64,000 nucleotides of DNA from Bacteroidota bacterium (GTDB lineage Bacteria; Bacteroidota; Bacteroidia; AKYH767-A; 2013-40CM-41-45): the NCBI GenBank assembly GCA_016720935.1, contig JADKJP010000007.1, forward strand, positions 992,001 through 1,056,000. Direction: 5' to 3'. The notes under the pieces were generated by a model. It saw only the letters and a list, made by a program, of their open reading frames with translations. It searched no databases and was not told where the DNA came from. A program made the position numbers and the translations under genes. This document shows positions 1-8,269 of the stretch, one piece after another (positions within the stretch are counted from its first letter, which is position 1; each line of letters starts with the position of its first letter).

Positions 1-132
1 AATATCAGCGGCAACCGAATAATTTGCGCGGGTATTGGTGATTCCACGGCCAATAATTTCATCGTCCTCATTGATGATAACCGCTTTGGAAGTAGTTGAT
101 CCCAGATCAACACCGAGGTAATATTTCTTCAT
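1..132 (-). CDS. bcrA: Benzoyl-CoA reductase ATPase/activator subunit, N-terminal 44 codons only
   Basis: The first 44 residues are present; the rest lies left of the window. The start reads MKKYYLGVDLGSTTSKAV, the phosphate-1 loop (DLGSTTSKA) of ASKHA-fold ATPases of the BcrA/BadF/HgdC family. It is followed by a GRGITNTRANYS stretch that I associate with BcrA-type subunits. In class I benzoyl-CoA reductases these ATPases bind a [4Fe-4S] cluster and couple ATP hydrolysis to electron transfer into the BcrB-BcrC core. It follows bcrC and bcrB on the same strand, 76 bp after bcrB, so it is probably co-transcribed with them. BcrA and its paralogue BcrD cannot be separated with certainty from 44 residues; GRGITN favours BcrA. 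Confidence 0.8.
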   Translation of the reverse strand, partial: MKKYYLGVDLGSTTSKAVIINEDDEIIGRGITNTRANYSVAADI

Positions 133-175
133 TTCGTATCGGATGGAAATTGAATAATGAATGAATCGTTTTGTT

Positions 176-197
176 ATTCCCGCGCAAAGCCGGGAAT
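176..197. other. Short stem-loop between bcrB and bcrA
   Basis: Seven-base perfect arms (ATTCCCG and CGGGAAT) enclose an 8-base loop in the 76-bp gap between the bcrB stop and the bcrA start. No T-run follows on the minus strand, so it is more likely an intra-operon RNA stem (processing or stability) than a strong terminator. This is a structural reading only. Confidence 0.35.
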
Positions 198-208
198 TAT
201 ACCTACAC

Positions 209-1507
209 TCAAACATTGACCTCCTGGGCCATGATGATTTTCCTTTGTTGCAACATCTGGAAGTAAGACTCCAGCCTGTTTTTGATATTGGCATAGGAGA
301 AGTACCGTGGATCCACAAGGTCGCTTTCAATGAATCCAACCGGTACACCGCACCGTTGCTCAATTTCACGCATGATCAATAATTGTCCCGCGGAGAAACT
401 GTTACAACTCTTGATGGAATTGATAAGGAATCCGTCCGCTTTGTATTCCTTGATATAGTATTCGAGCAGGTCAACACGTTGCGGGAGATTCAGATTGGTG
501 TAACAGCCCATACAATATTTCGCGAGACTCTCCAGTGGTTTCTCCGGTTCGTGTCGAAATCCGAGATCATAAAGACCGCCAACTTTAGTATAGGTTGATG
601 CGACAATCACCGCACCCATGTCGTAAAAGATTTTCCAGAACTCGCGGAAATTGGTCCAGTTCGGTGGTCCTTCCACAACCAGGCGGAATCGTTCTTCTTT
701 CAGTTCACCTTCCGGATTGATCGGGTGCAATCCAAGATTGAGTCGCTCGGTTACTTCATTATACAATTCCTTGTAATATTCTACAGCTTCCTGCGTGCCA
801 CGGAATGCGGAAAACAATGGTCCCATGTAATACACACCGGCGAAATAAGAATCAATTGGTGATGGTCGATTTTTTGCAGACTGCAAAACCTTTGACCAAT
901 ACTCTTCCGCTTCAGCGGATTTTTCAAGCATGCCGCTCAGACGAGAGTAATCCAGTTTTTTCCCGGCGACTTTTTCAAGTTTGGGAATAACATCTTCCTT
1001 CATCTGTTTCACCATGTAATTCACCTGATCCTCGGTAATCTTGCCATCTTCCTGATAAGGAGTGTGCAGCATGGCGATTTCAACTCCGGGGTACAAACGC
1101 TCAAGATTTTCAAACCACTTCATAAAAGTGAAGCAACCAGTATAGCTGAGAAGCAACATGTCGGGATCAGGAAGCTTCTCTCCCGTTGGTCCGATGTTGC
1201 CACTGAGCATCATTCCGATGTCGCATTTCACGTAAGTACACACATCTTCACTGAAGCCGAGTTTTTCCGCGTCCTTGATATATGCCCCCGATTTCTTTCT
1301 CATCCCGGATTGCAAAGCATTGATCTCCGGATAAACCGGTAACATATCCAATGCTAAAATCAATTCCGTCAGATTGCCGGGGACGAATGTGTAGACAACT
1401 TTTTTTCCTTTTTCTTTCGCTGTACTCAATTCCGTGAAAAGATTACCGAGCATCTCTTTCTGGATGATCATGCTCTTTTCTTTCAATGCTTCCTGTGGAT
1501 TTCCCAT
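209..1507 (-). CDS. bcrB: Benzoyl-CoA reductase subunit B (class I, ATP-dependent)
   Basis: 432 aa, the usual BcrB/BadE length. It belongs to the 2-hydroxyglutaryl-CoA dehydratase D-component (HgdB) fold. Diagnostic stretches include FVPGNLTELI near residue 42, EDVCTYVKCDIGMM with Cys90 and Cys95, LLLSYTGCFTFMKW with Cys125, VEGPPNWTNFREFWK, YCMGCYTN and INSIKSCNSFSAGQ. The match by eye to Thauera/Rhodopseudomonas BcrB/BadE is close over the whole length, much closer than to generic HgdB proteins. With BcrC it forms the catalytic core that reduces benzoyl-CoA to cyclohexa-1,5-diene-1-carboxyl-CoA, using electrons from the BcrAD ATPase module. It lies 49 bp after bcrC and is followed by bcrA. 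The protein is expected to be cytoplasmic and oxygen-sensitive. The open frame is intact. Confidence 0.9.
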   Translation of the reverse strand: MGNPQEALKEKSMIIQKEMLGNLFTELSTAKEKGKKVVYTFVPGNLTELILALDMLPVYPEINALQSGMRKKSGAYIKDAEKLGFSEDVCTYVKCDIGMMLSGNIGPTGEKLPDPDMLLLSYTGCFTFMKWFENLERLYPGVEIAMLHTPYQEDGKITEDQVNYMVKQMKEDVIPKLEKVAGKKLDYSRLSGMLEKSAEAEEYWSKVLQSAKNRPSPIDSYFAGVYYMGPLFSAFRGTQEAVEYYKELYNEVTERLNLGLHPINPEGELKEERFRLVVEGPPNWTNFREFWKIFYDMGAVIVASTYTKVGGLYDLGFRHEPEKPLESLAKYCMGCYTNLNLPQRVDLLEYYIKEYKADGFLINSIKSCNSFSAGQLLIMREIEQRCGVPVGFIESDLVDPRYFSYANIKNRLESYFQMLQQRKIIMAQEVNV

Positions 1508-1556
1508 GGTGATGTGGGTTATTGGTTTAGACTGGCTAATGAATTATTTCGTGGGA

Positions 1557-2732
1557 TTAAACCCAAAGTTTTATTGAATCAGAGAATGTTCCTGCTTGCT
1601 CTTTAATAACTTTGAACTGTCCGGTGTTTTCGTGAAATTGAAAATTGATATGATTAATTCCGGCAGCATCGCATGCCTTTTGTAAATCCGGCCGGTCGAG
1701 CAATGCAGGATCACAGAAACTGGCGGCGCAAAAAATGACACCATCCGCTTTTCTTCTTTTTACCAAATCCACCAGACGTTGTCCTTTCGGATTGTCTACA
1801 TCATAGATCGCGGATGAAAAAGTACTTTGTGTCAGGAAAGAATTGACAAGTGCCTGCAGAGGCTGATCGGTAGTTGCATCTACATCCCCAATAATCCATC
1901 GGGAGCCTAACATAAAATCATCATCAACAATGTAGCAACCCGCCATTTCAATGGACCTTATCAAACCAATCGGAGGTTGTTCACAGAAAGAACCAGAAAT
2001 GACAATTTTTATATTGTCCATGGGTTCACCTCTTTCTTCTCCGATGCATGCAACAACATCCTGCAGAATTTCATTGTGTTGTTCGACGGGAATAACTAAT
2101 CCTGCACGGAGAACATGATACAAATCCGTTGCAGAAATACGCCATGGATACTCTGTGCGTATATCGTAAATTTTTTCTATCAGTTGCCGATTGGTATTGT
2201 AGAGAGAAATTGAATGATTGAGTTGAGCAACCGTCGCTTTGACACCGTTCAATTTGTACATATCCTCCATTACTGTCTCCAGTAACTCACGATAAAATAC
2301 ACCACCGATCAACTTGTCAAAATTCTGAGGGTAATCAAAATACCGGGTGAACTTTCCCTTCTTTACAATTTTAAACATCCCTGAAAGATTTCTGACGCAA
2401 TCACAGATCGCAGGAAAAAGAAATCCATCAAAATCATTCAGGTTATCATCGAGTGCCATTTCAATTACACCTCTTGGTAAATGACAGATATAACTTTGGT
2501 AATACGCGTCACCTTTGATGATCTGCTTACGATCACCAACTCCCATTATTCCTACAGGCAATGCATTTGCTGCATGAATAATTTCCCGTGGTATATAAAT
2601 CGGAAGATACCCAACCAATAATCTGTTTTTACCATCCTGCTTCCACTGCTTTGCAGCCCTAAAATGTAAATCAAATGCCAGCTCTTTGCATTCTTCAATC
2701 CTCTTATTAAGGATATTTACAGCAGAATTCAT
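1557..2732 (-). CDS. bcrC: Benzoyl-CoA reductase subunit C (class I, ATP-dependent)
   Basis: 391 aa, HgdB-like fold, first gene of the minus-strand operon. Typical BcrC/BadD signatures are visible: GVGDRKQIIKGDAYYQSYICHLPRG around residues 65-88 with Cys83, FPAICDCVRNL with Cys110 and Cys112, GSFCEQPP...EMAGCYIVDDDF, and a C-terminal FCAASFCDPALLDRPDL motif. Cysteines at these sites ligate the active-site [4Fe-4S] cluster in the family. It pairs with BcrB downstream. The start at 2732 is the only sensible Met; the upstream 226 bp is the control region shared with the divergent 4-hydroxybenzoyl-CoA-reductase operon. The alternative, another HgdB-type dehydratase subunit, is less likely because both partners look like benzoyl-CoA reductase. 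Confidence 0.88.
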   Translation of the reverse strand: MNSAVNILNKRIEECKELAFDLHFRAAKQWKQDGKNRLLVGYLPIYIPREIIHAANALPVGIMGVGDRKQIIKGDAYYQSYICHLPRGVIEMALDDNLNDFDGFLFPAICDCVRNLSGMFKIVKKGKFTRYFDYPQNFDKLIGGVFYRELLETVMEDMYKLNGVKATVAQLNHSISLYNTNRQLIEKIYDIRTEYPWRISATDLYHVLRAGLVIPVEQHNEILQDVVACIGEERGEPMDNIKIVISGSFCEQPPIGLIRSIEMAGCYIVDDDFMLGSRWIIGDVDATTDQPLQALVNSFLTQSTFSSAIYDVDNPKGQRLVDLVKRRKADGVIFCAASFCDPALLDRPDLQKACDAAGINHINFQFHENTGQFKVIKEQAGTFSDSIKLWV

Positions 2733-2837
2733 AAGGATAATTATTTTACATTTTTATAAATAAAATCTAGGTAATTATTAGTTATACAATATTCCTGATT
2801 TTTATCATCGTCTCATATGACTAGAATTATTAATATA

Positions 2838-2875
2838 AATACGTTCTCGTATTAAATTTCATGACCATTATCATG
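2838..2875. promoter_or_regulatory. Divergent control region with two palindromes between bcrC and mocA
   Basis: The AT-rich 226-bp region between the two divergent operons contains two inverted repeats. AATACG-TTCT-CGTATT spans 2838-2853 and CATGA-CCATTA-TCATG spans 2860-2875. Placed midway between the two start codons, they are candidate operator sites for a dimeric regulator serving both operons. No exact Bacteroidota promoter consensus (TTTG, spacer, TAnnTTTG) could be fixed, and no regulator gene is in the window. The repeats are seen; the operator role is inferred. Confidence 0.4.
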
Positions 2876-2958
2876 TATATTATTTAGTCAAACATCGATT
2901 TTGCAATTTAGATTGATTCCAGATAAGAGAAATTATAATCAAGAATCTGATCCGGGCT

Positions 2959-3567
2959 ATGAATTCAGAACAGAATTTTTTTAAAAATTCACCGGCTAGC
3001 CTGATCCTTTCGGGAGGAAAGTCAGGACGTTTTCCAAATCATCAAAAAGCGCTATTACCTTTTTCGTCCAATACAAATTTTATTGAACAAATAATAAGTG
3101 TTTATATTCGGTCGGATATTAAAAGAATACAAGTTGTCATTCAACCTGAAATAGTATTGCCGGAGAAATTAATTCAACAACCGGAAGTATCCGTTTGCAT
3201 TAATCATCAACCGGATTTAGGAAGACTTTATTCTATACAATGCGGTTTGAAAAATTTAAAAGACGAGGAATTCTGCTTTATTCAGAATGTCGATAGTCCT
3301 TTTATTGATACTCAGACCATACTCAGTTTGAGCAAACATTGCTTTGATGCAGATTGTATTGTTCCGACGATGGATGGAAAAAGAGGGCATCCGGTGCTGA
3401 TTTCCAAAAAAATCATAGAATATATCCTGAGCATCGACGACTACGAATTAACGTTGCGGGATATACTGGAACAATTTAAAAAGGTAGAAGTCAAAGTAGA
3501 ACAACCCGGAATCCTGATAAATATCAATACGCCCGAAGAATACAATCGCTATTTTTCAAAAAAATAA
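2959..3567 (+). CDS. mocA: MocA-like molybdenum cofactor cytidylyltransferase
   Basis: 202 aa, a MobA/MocA-like nucleotidyltransferase (NTP_transf_3). The nucleotide-binding motif LILSGGKSGRFP is at residues 15-26, the NVDSPFI metal-binding aspartate is near residue 111, and the family signature GHPVLISKKI and terminal NINTPEEY are present. MocA transfers CMP to molybdopterin to give the MCD cofactor used by xanthine-oxidase-family enzymes. Position supports this: it opens the operon that encodes an MCD-type hydroxylase 870 bp further on. The sequence is rather divergent and Lys/Ile-rich. MobA (GMP transfer) cannot be excluded by motif alone but fits the context less well. Confidence 0.72.
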   Translation: MNSEQNFFKNSPASLILSGGKSGRFPNHQKALLPFSSNTNFIEQIISVYIRSDIKRIQVVIQPEIVLPEKLIQQPEVSVCINHQPDLGRLYSIQCGLKNLKDEEFCFIQNVDSPFIDTQTILSLSKHCFDADCIVPTMDGKRGHPVLISKKIIEYILSIDDYELTLRDILEQFKKVEVKVEQPGILININTPEEYNRYFSKK

Positions 3568-3634
3568 TAACGGGTTAAATTCCTGATGGTAAATTCAGGA
3601 TAATAGTTCAAACGAATGATCAATTCAGTTTCGA

Positions 3635-4381
3635 ATGGAAGATAAAAAGATTGCAATCGTTACGGGTGCAGCAAATGGAATTGGAAAATCAATTGCGCGA
3701 AGACTGGTGAAGGATAATTATTTTGTACTTGCCGTTGACATTGATCCTGCAGGCGCTGAGAAACTATCCATAGAATTCAACACTGAAGAGGCAACCTATA
3801 TATTGACAAATATTTGCAATGAAACAGAAGTCCATACTCTTTTTTCTTCATGTATAAGTAAGTACCATCGTATTGATCTTGTTGTTAACAATGCAGGAAT
3901 TATCAGAGACAATCTTATCTGGAACATGAGTGTTGAAGAGTTTGATACGGTCATCAATGTGAATCTGAAAGGCACCTGGCTGATGTGCCGGGAAGCCGCC
4001 AGCATTATGAAGGAACGAAAGAATGGCAGGATCATCAATATCGCTTCACGTGCCTGGTTGGGAAACAGGGGACAGAGTAATTATTCCGCTTCAAAGGCAG
4101 GAGTTGTCGCTCTCACCCGTGTTCTTGCTCTTGAATTGGGCAAATACAATATATGCGTAAATGCCATAGCACCCGGACTGATTGATACACCGATGACACA
4201 AAAGCTGGAGAAAGTTGTTCTGCAAAAACTGATTGATGCTCAGCCTTCAAAATCGATGGGGAAACCCGAAGATGTTGCAAATGCCGTTGCCTTCCTTGCA
4301 AATCCTGAAACAGGTTTTATTAATGGACAAACAATTTATGTAGATGGAGGGAAAAGTATTGGTGCCAATTCCGGCTTTTAG
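3635..4381 (+). CDS. SDR-family NAD(P)-dependent dehydrogenase
   Basis: 248 aa classical short-chain dehydrogenase. It has the Rossmann motif TGAANGIG at residues 10-17, NNAG, and the catalytic Ser/Tyr/Lys as NIASRAW...YSASK, with APG and a terminal INGQTIYVDGG. Overall it resembles FabG, but it sits between the MCD-cofactor gene and the 4-hydroxybenzoyl-CoA reductase genes. A role on a cyclic hydroxyacyl-CoA is therefore plausible, as with BadH, the SDR 2-hydroxycyclohexanecarboxyl-CoA dehydrogenase of Rhodopseudomonas. The substrate cannot be read from the sequence. It is probably co-transcribed with mocA (67 bp) and the next gene (120 bp). Confidence 0.85.
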   Translation: MEDKKIAIVTGAANGIGKSIARRLVKDNYFVLAVDIDPAGAEKLSIEFNTEEATYILTNICNETEVHTLFSSCISKYHRIDLVVNNAGIIRDNLIWNMSVEEFDTVINVNLKGTWLMCREAASIMKERKNGRIINIASRAWLGNRGQSNYSASKAGVVALTRVLALELGKYNICVNAIAPGLIDTPMTQKLEKVVLQKLIDAQPSKSMGKPEDVANAVAFLANPETGFINGQTIYVDGGKSIGANSGF

Positions 4382-4501
4382 AAACACCCTTAAGGCCACC
4401 TCTACAAATTTTCAGCATGATGAAGGTCATAGTTGAAATTGAGGAATAAGTGGATTTTTGATATTCCCAACGTTTCATCCTTAAAGTCCGGGATACTGAC
4501 G

Positions 4502-7330
4502 ATGAAAGTTCTACATCTCAACATTAATGGAAAATCCTATGATGTTCCTGTAAGCGAACACGAGATGCTTTCGAATGTCATACGTGAAAAAATTGGATTG
4601 ACCGGAACGAAGATTGGCTGTTCGCAGGGAAGTTGCGGAGCCTGTACTGTCATGGTAAATGACGAACCCGTTCTGAGTTGCATCACACCTGCTTTACGCT
4701 TTGAAAACGCGAAGATCACGACCATCGAAGGAGTTGCTGTAAATGGGGAGATGCATCGGTTGCAGGAAAAATTTGTGCATAAAGGAGCCATCCAATGTGG
4801 CTTTTGTACACCCGGAATGGTTCTTACTGCGCTTGGCCTTGTTAAAAATCTTTCCGCGGACAATAATTTACAACTGGATGCGGAAAAATATAAAGCCCGT
4901 ATACGCGAAGGTTTGTCCGGTAATGTGTGCAGGTGCACAGGATATAAAAAGATCATAGAAGCAGTAACAGAATACGCTCTTGAAACTGAAACAACAGAAA
5001 AAAAGAAAGCCATAGCAGAATTTCAGGAAGCTGTTCCAATGGTTGGCACAGGACGGCCGGCCATTGAAGCGGAAAAGAAAGCAAAAGGTCTTGCGGAATA
5101 TGCTGATGACATTCGGACAAAAGAGGCTTTGCATGTGAAGTTTTTACGCAGCATTTATCCTCACGCGAAAATTCTCAATGTCGATACACTTGATGCTTCC
5201 CGAATACCGGGTGTTCGGTATATCGCAACAGGCGCGGAGTTGCCGGGAAAATTCGGTGTTCTTCCAATCTCGCATGATGAAACCGCAATGGCCATTGACA
5301 AGGTCAGGTATATAGGGGAAATTGTCGCGGCGGTTGCGGCAGACACAGAAGAGATCGCAGCTGATGCATGTAAGGTAATTCATGTAAGCTATCAGCCTAT
5401 CCGGGAATTTCTCACGATCGATGATTCGATCCATGACATTGGTGATCATGAAAAAATTCATGAGCATACAAAATTCAACAACAATATTCATAAAAAAGCG
5501 GAGCTGCGTTTCGGTGATCAGCAGGAAGGATTGAATGGATCAGATGTTGTAAGCTCGCTGACATTTAATTTCGAAGCAGTAACACACGCATTTACCGAGC
5601 CGCACGCGGCGATTGCTTTTTGGGATGAAAATGGATTAACGATCACCACGGCTACTCAGGTTCCACATTATCTCCATCGCGCGCTTGCAAGTGTATTGAA
5701 TGTTCCTTTGAATCGCGTACGTGTGATCAAACCATATGTTGGCGGTGGATTTGGAGGAAAGAGCGATCCTTTTCCACATGAAATCATCATCGCGCATATT
5801 GCCCGACAGACAGGAAAAGCGGTTCGTGTCAAACTCACACGGGAAGAAGTATTCATTACTAACCATGGAAGACATCCGTCACGGATGACCATAAAATTGG
5901 GCGCAAGTAAAGATGGCATCTTACAAGCACTCGATGCTGATATTGCCATCGACGGCGGAGCCTACGGAAGTTTTGGCGTGGTTACTTCGTATTACAACGG
6001 AGTATTGCTGCAAGCTCCGTATAAGCTGAGCAATTTCGGTTTCCGTACTTTCAGGGTTTATACCAACAAACCTCAATCGGGTGCTATGCGCGGACATGGT
6101 GCCGTTAATTCACGATTCGCAGTAGAAAGTTTGATTGATGAAATAGCACACAAAATCAACATGGATCCTGTTGAACTGCGAATGAAGAATTTTCTGGATT
6201 CAAATTCGATGACTGTTGGGGAATACCGAATCACATCCAACGGCAGCCGCGAGTCATTGCAAAAAGTAACGGACCAATCCGACTGGAAAAATAAACATGG
6301 CAAACTTGAATACGGTCATGGTATGGGTACCGGTTGTGGATTTTTTATCAGTGGCAGCGCGTTGCCAATTATCTGGAATGAATTACCACAATCGGTGGTT
6401 CATCTGAAAGTTGATTTCGACGGCAGAGTGGTGATTACTTCAGGTGCCAGCGATATCGGACAAGGAAGTGATACGATGCTGGCGATGATTGTAGCGGAAG
6501 TTCTTGGAATCGGGCTTGAAAGAATTTTTGTTCTTGCAGCGGATACCTTGCTGACACCTGTTGATCTTGGAAGTTATTCCAGCAGGGTCACCTTTATGGC
6601 GGGGAATGCCGCGAAGGACGCGGCTGAAAATCTACGTAATGAAATAGCACAAACCATTTCGAAAAATTCCGGAGTCCCGGTGGATGAATTGATTTTTAAG
6701 CATGGAAGAATCATCAGCAATGACAAGACGATTGACCTGGCGTGGACAGATGCCATTGAACAACTCACTGCCAAACGTGGCGCTGTGAGTGTGAGTGGCA
6801 AGTACATTTCACCAAAACTCGGCGGGAATTTTAAAGGTTCAGGTGCCGGACTGAGCCCCTCCTATTCTTTTGGAGCCTGCACTGCGGAAGTCAAAGTAGA
6901 TGTAAATACCGGACATGTTAAAATAGTAAATTTATGGGGAGCTCACGACTGTGGCAAGGCAATTAATCCACTTGCTGTAGAGGGGCAACTGGAAGGATCC
7001 TGGCACATGGGAATTGGACAAGCGATGAGCGAAGAAATGATTTATTACAAAGGACTCATCGTCAACAATAATTTTCTTGATTATAAAATTCCCACTTCTC
7101 TCGACACGCCTGACATACATACCAATATCATCGAGACGATAGATCCGGAAGGACCTTTCGGAGCAAAAGAATGTGGCGAAGGCGCATTGCATCCTGTGAT
7201 TCCCGCAATTGCAAATGCGATTTACGATGCCGTAGGAATACGAATTACAAAATTACCAATCAAATCGGAGGATGTATTACGACTGATGAAGGAAAGTAAA
7301 AATGCAAAAACTGAAATTGCCGAACGATGA
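4502..7330 (+). CDS. hcrCA: Fused [2Fe-2S] + molybdopterin subunit, 4-hydroxybenzoyl-CoA reductase type
   Basis: 942 aa from the ATG at 4502; an upstream in-frame TTG at 4433 would add 23 unsupported residues. The N-terminal ~165 aa is a complete xanthine-oxidase-family iron-sulfur subunit: CSQGSCGACTVMV for the plant-type [2Fe-2S], then GAIQCGFCTPGM and NVCRCTGYKKI for the second cluster. Residues ~190-942 are the molybdenum subunit: GGGFGGKSDPF, GAMRGHGAVNSRF, SGASDIGQGSDTM and GAKECGEGALHP carrying the conserved catalytic Glu. In characterised 4-hydroxybenzoyl-CoA reductases these are two polypeptides (HcrC and HcrA); here they are joined in one frame. The substrate assignment rests mainly on the next gene, which overlaps by 4 bp and carries the HcrB-specific loop. 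Expected reaction: reductive removal of the para-hydroxyl of 4-hydroxybenzoyl-CoA to give benzoyl-CoA. Confidence 0.8.
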   Translation: MKVLHLNINGKSYDVPVSEHEMLSNVIREKIGLTGTKIGCSQGSCGACTVMVNDEPVLSCITPALRFENAKITTIEGVAVNGEMHRLQEKFVHKGAIQCGFCTPGMVLTALGLVKNLSADNNLQLDAEKYKARIREGLSGNVCRCTGYKKIIEAVTEYALETETTEKKKAIAEFQEAVPMVGTGRPAIEAEKKAKGLAEYADDIRTKEALHVKFLRSIYPHAKILNVDTLDASRIPGVRYIATGAELPGKFGVLPISHDETAMAIDKVRYIGEIVAAVAADTEEIAADACKVIHVSYQPIREFLTIDDSIHDIGDHEKIHEHTKFNNNIHKKAELRFGDQQEGLNGSDVVSSLTFNFEAVTHAFTEPHAAIAFWDENGLTITTATQVPHYLHRALASVLNVPLNRVRVIKPYVGGGFGGKSDPFPHEIIIAHIARQTGKAVRVKLTREEVFITNHGRHPSRMTIKLGASKDGILQALDADIAIDGGAYGSFGVVTSYYNGVLLQAPYKLSNFGFRTFRVYTNKPQSGAMRGHGAVNSRFAVESLIDEIAHKINMDPVELRMKNFLDSNSMTVGEYRITSNGSRESLQKVTDQSDWKNKHGKLEYGHGMGTGCGFFISGSALPIIWNELPQSVVHLKVDFDGRVVITSGASDIGQGSDTMLAMIVAEVLGIGLERIFVLAADTLLTPVDLGSYSSRVTFMAGNAAKDAAENLRNEIAQTISKNSGVPVDELIFKHGRIISNDKTIDLAWTDAIEQLTAKRGAVSVSGKYISPKLGGNFKGSGAGLSPSYSFGACTAEVKVDVNTGHVKIVNLWGAHDCGKAINPLAVEGQLEGSWHMGIGQAMSEEMIYYKGLIVNNNFLDYKIPTSLDTPDIHTNIIETIDPEGPFGAKECGEGALHPVIPAIANAIYDAVGIRITKLPIKSEDVLRLMKESKNAKTEIAER

Positions 7331-8259
7331 CAGGAGAGAAATTTTATTTTAAACCTGAAACGGTTGCCGAAGCAATTCAACTGGCAGGAGAAAACAAGCA
7401 TTCATTCCGGTTTCTTGCCGGAGGTTCTGATTTGCTTGTGAATAAATTTCAGTCTAACGCAGAAACAGATTGCCTCATCGACATCACTGAAATAGCAGAA
7501 TTAAAACAAGTAATACACACAGGAAATAAATTAATAACAGGAACGTTAATTCGTTTGGATGATCTGAAGAATTACGAAATCATCCGAAAGAATTTTCCCG
7601 CCCTACTGGAGGCGGCCAGGGCTGTTGCTTCTCCCCTGCTCAGAAAAACGGCGACTCTCGGAGGAAATATTCTGTGCGAAAACCGATGTTCATTTTACAA
7701 TCAAAGTGAATGGTGGAGAGAAGCTGTGGGATATTGCCTGAAATGCGAGGGAGATGTTTGTATCGCGACAGGTGGTAAAAAAGCCTGCTTTTCAAAATTC
7801 GTTTCAGATACAGCACCGGTTCTCATCAGTATGGACGCGGAAATTGAAGTTATGGATGAGCATGGAATAAAAACAATCCCTTTGGAATCCATTTACACCG
7901 GTGATGGCGTGAATCCACGAAACCTGTCTGTGACTTCCCTCATTAAAAACATTATTCTGCCAACAGATATTCATTTCAAAACGATTTTTAAAAAATTGCG
8001 ACCACGTGAAGCCGTTGATTTTACCTCGCTCACAACAGCAGTTACTATTCATTCAACAGGCAAATTAAAAATTGTGATTGGAGGAGTGGATCCTAAACCC
8101 GTAGTGATCGAAGGAACTTTAAACGGAAACAACGACCACTATATCAAACAAGCCTTAAAAAGCTGCCGTGTTGTAGACAACGATCACTATTCAAGGCCCT
8201 ATCGCCGGGAGATGATCCAGGTTTTCCTGACCAGTAGTTTTTCTGAACTTATTTCATAA
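7327..8259 (+). CDS. hcrB: 4-hydroxybenzoyl-CoA reductase FAD subunit with extra [4Fe-4S] loop
   Basis: 310 aa, CO-dehydrogenase/xanthine-dehydrogenase FAD-binding fold. The FAD motif FRFLAGGSDLLVNK is at residues 27-40 and LRKTATLGGNIL at 105-116. Immediately after it is an insertion of about 40 residues containing Cys117, 121, 137, 140, 145 and 154 (ENRCSFYNQSEWWREA and GYCLKCEGDVC segments). In the family this insertion, holding an additional [4Fe-4S] cluster near the FAD, is specific to 4-hydroxybenzoyl-CoA reductase beta subunits; ordinary xanthine dehydrogenases lack it. The cluster allows low-potential electrons from ferredoxin to reach the Mo site. It starts inside the stop of the preceding gene (4-bp overlap), so the two are translationally coupled. 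Confidence 0.87.
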   Translation: MTGEKFYFKPETVAEAIQLAGENKHSFRFLAGGSDLLVNKFQSNAETDCLIDITEIAELKQVIHTGNKLITGTLIRLDDLKNYEIIRKNFPALLEAARAVASPLLRKTATLGGNILCENRCSFYNQSEWWREAVGYCLKCEGDVCIATGGKKACFSKFVSDTAPVLISMDAEIEVMDEHGIKTIPLESIYTGDGVNPRNLSVTSLIKNIILPTDIHFKTIFKKLRPREAVDFTSLTTAVTIHSTGKLKIVIGGVDPKPVVIEGTLNGNNDHYIKQALKSCRVVDNDHYSRPYRREMIQVFLTSSFSELIS

Positions 8260-8269
8260 ACCAGAACGG

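Noticed and set aside
4433..4501. TTG start giving a longer HcrCA
   Set aside because: The extra 23 residues do not match the family N-terminus, and the ATG at 4502 opens directly into the [2Fe-2S] domain.
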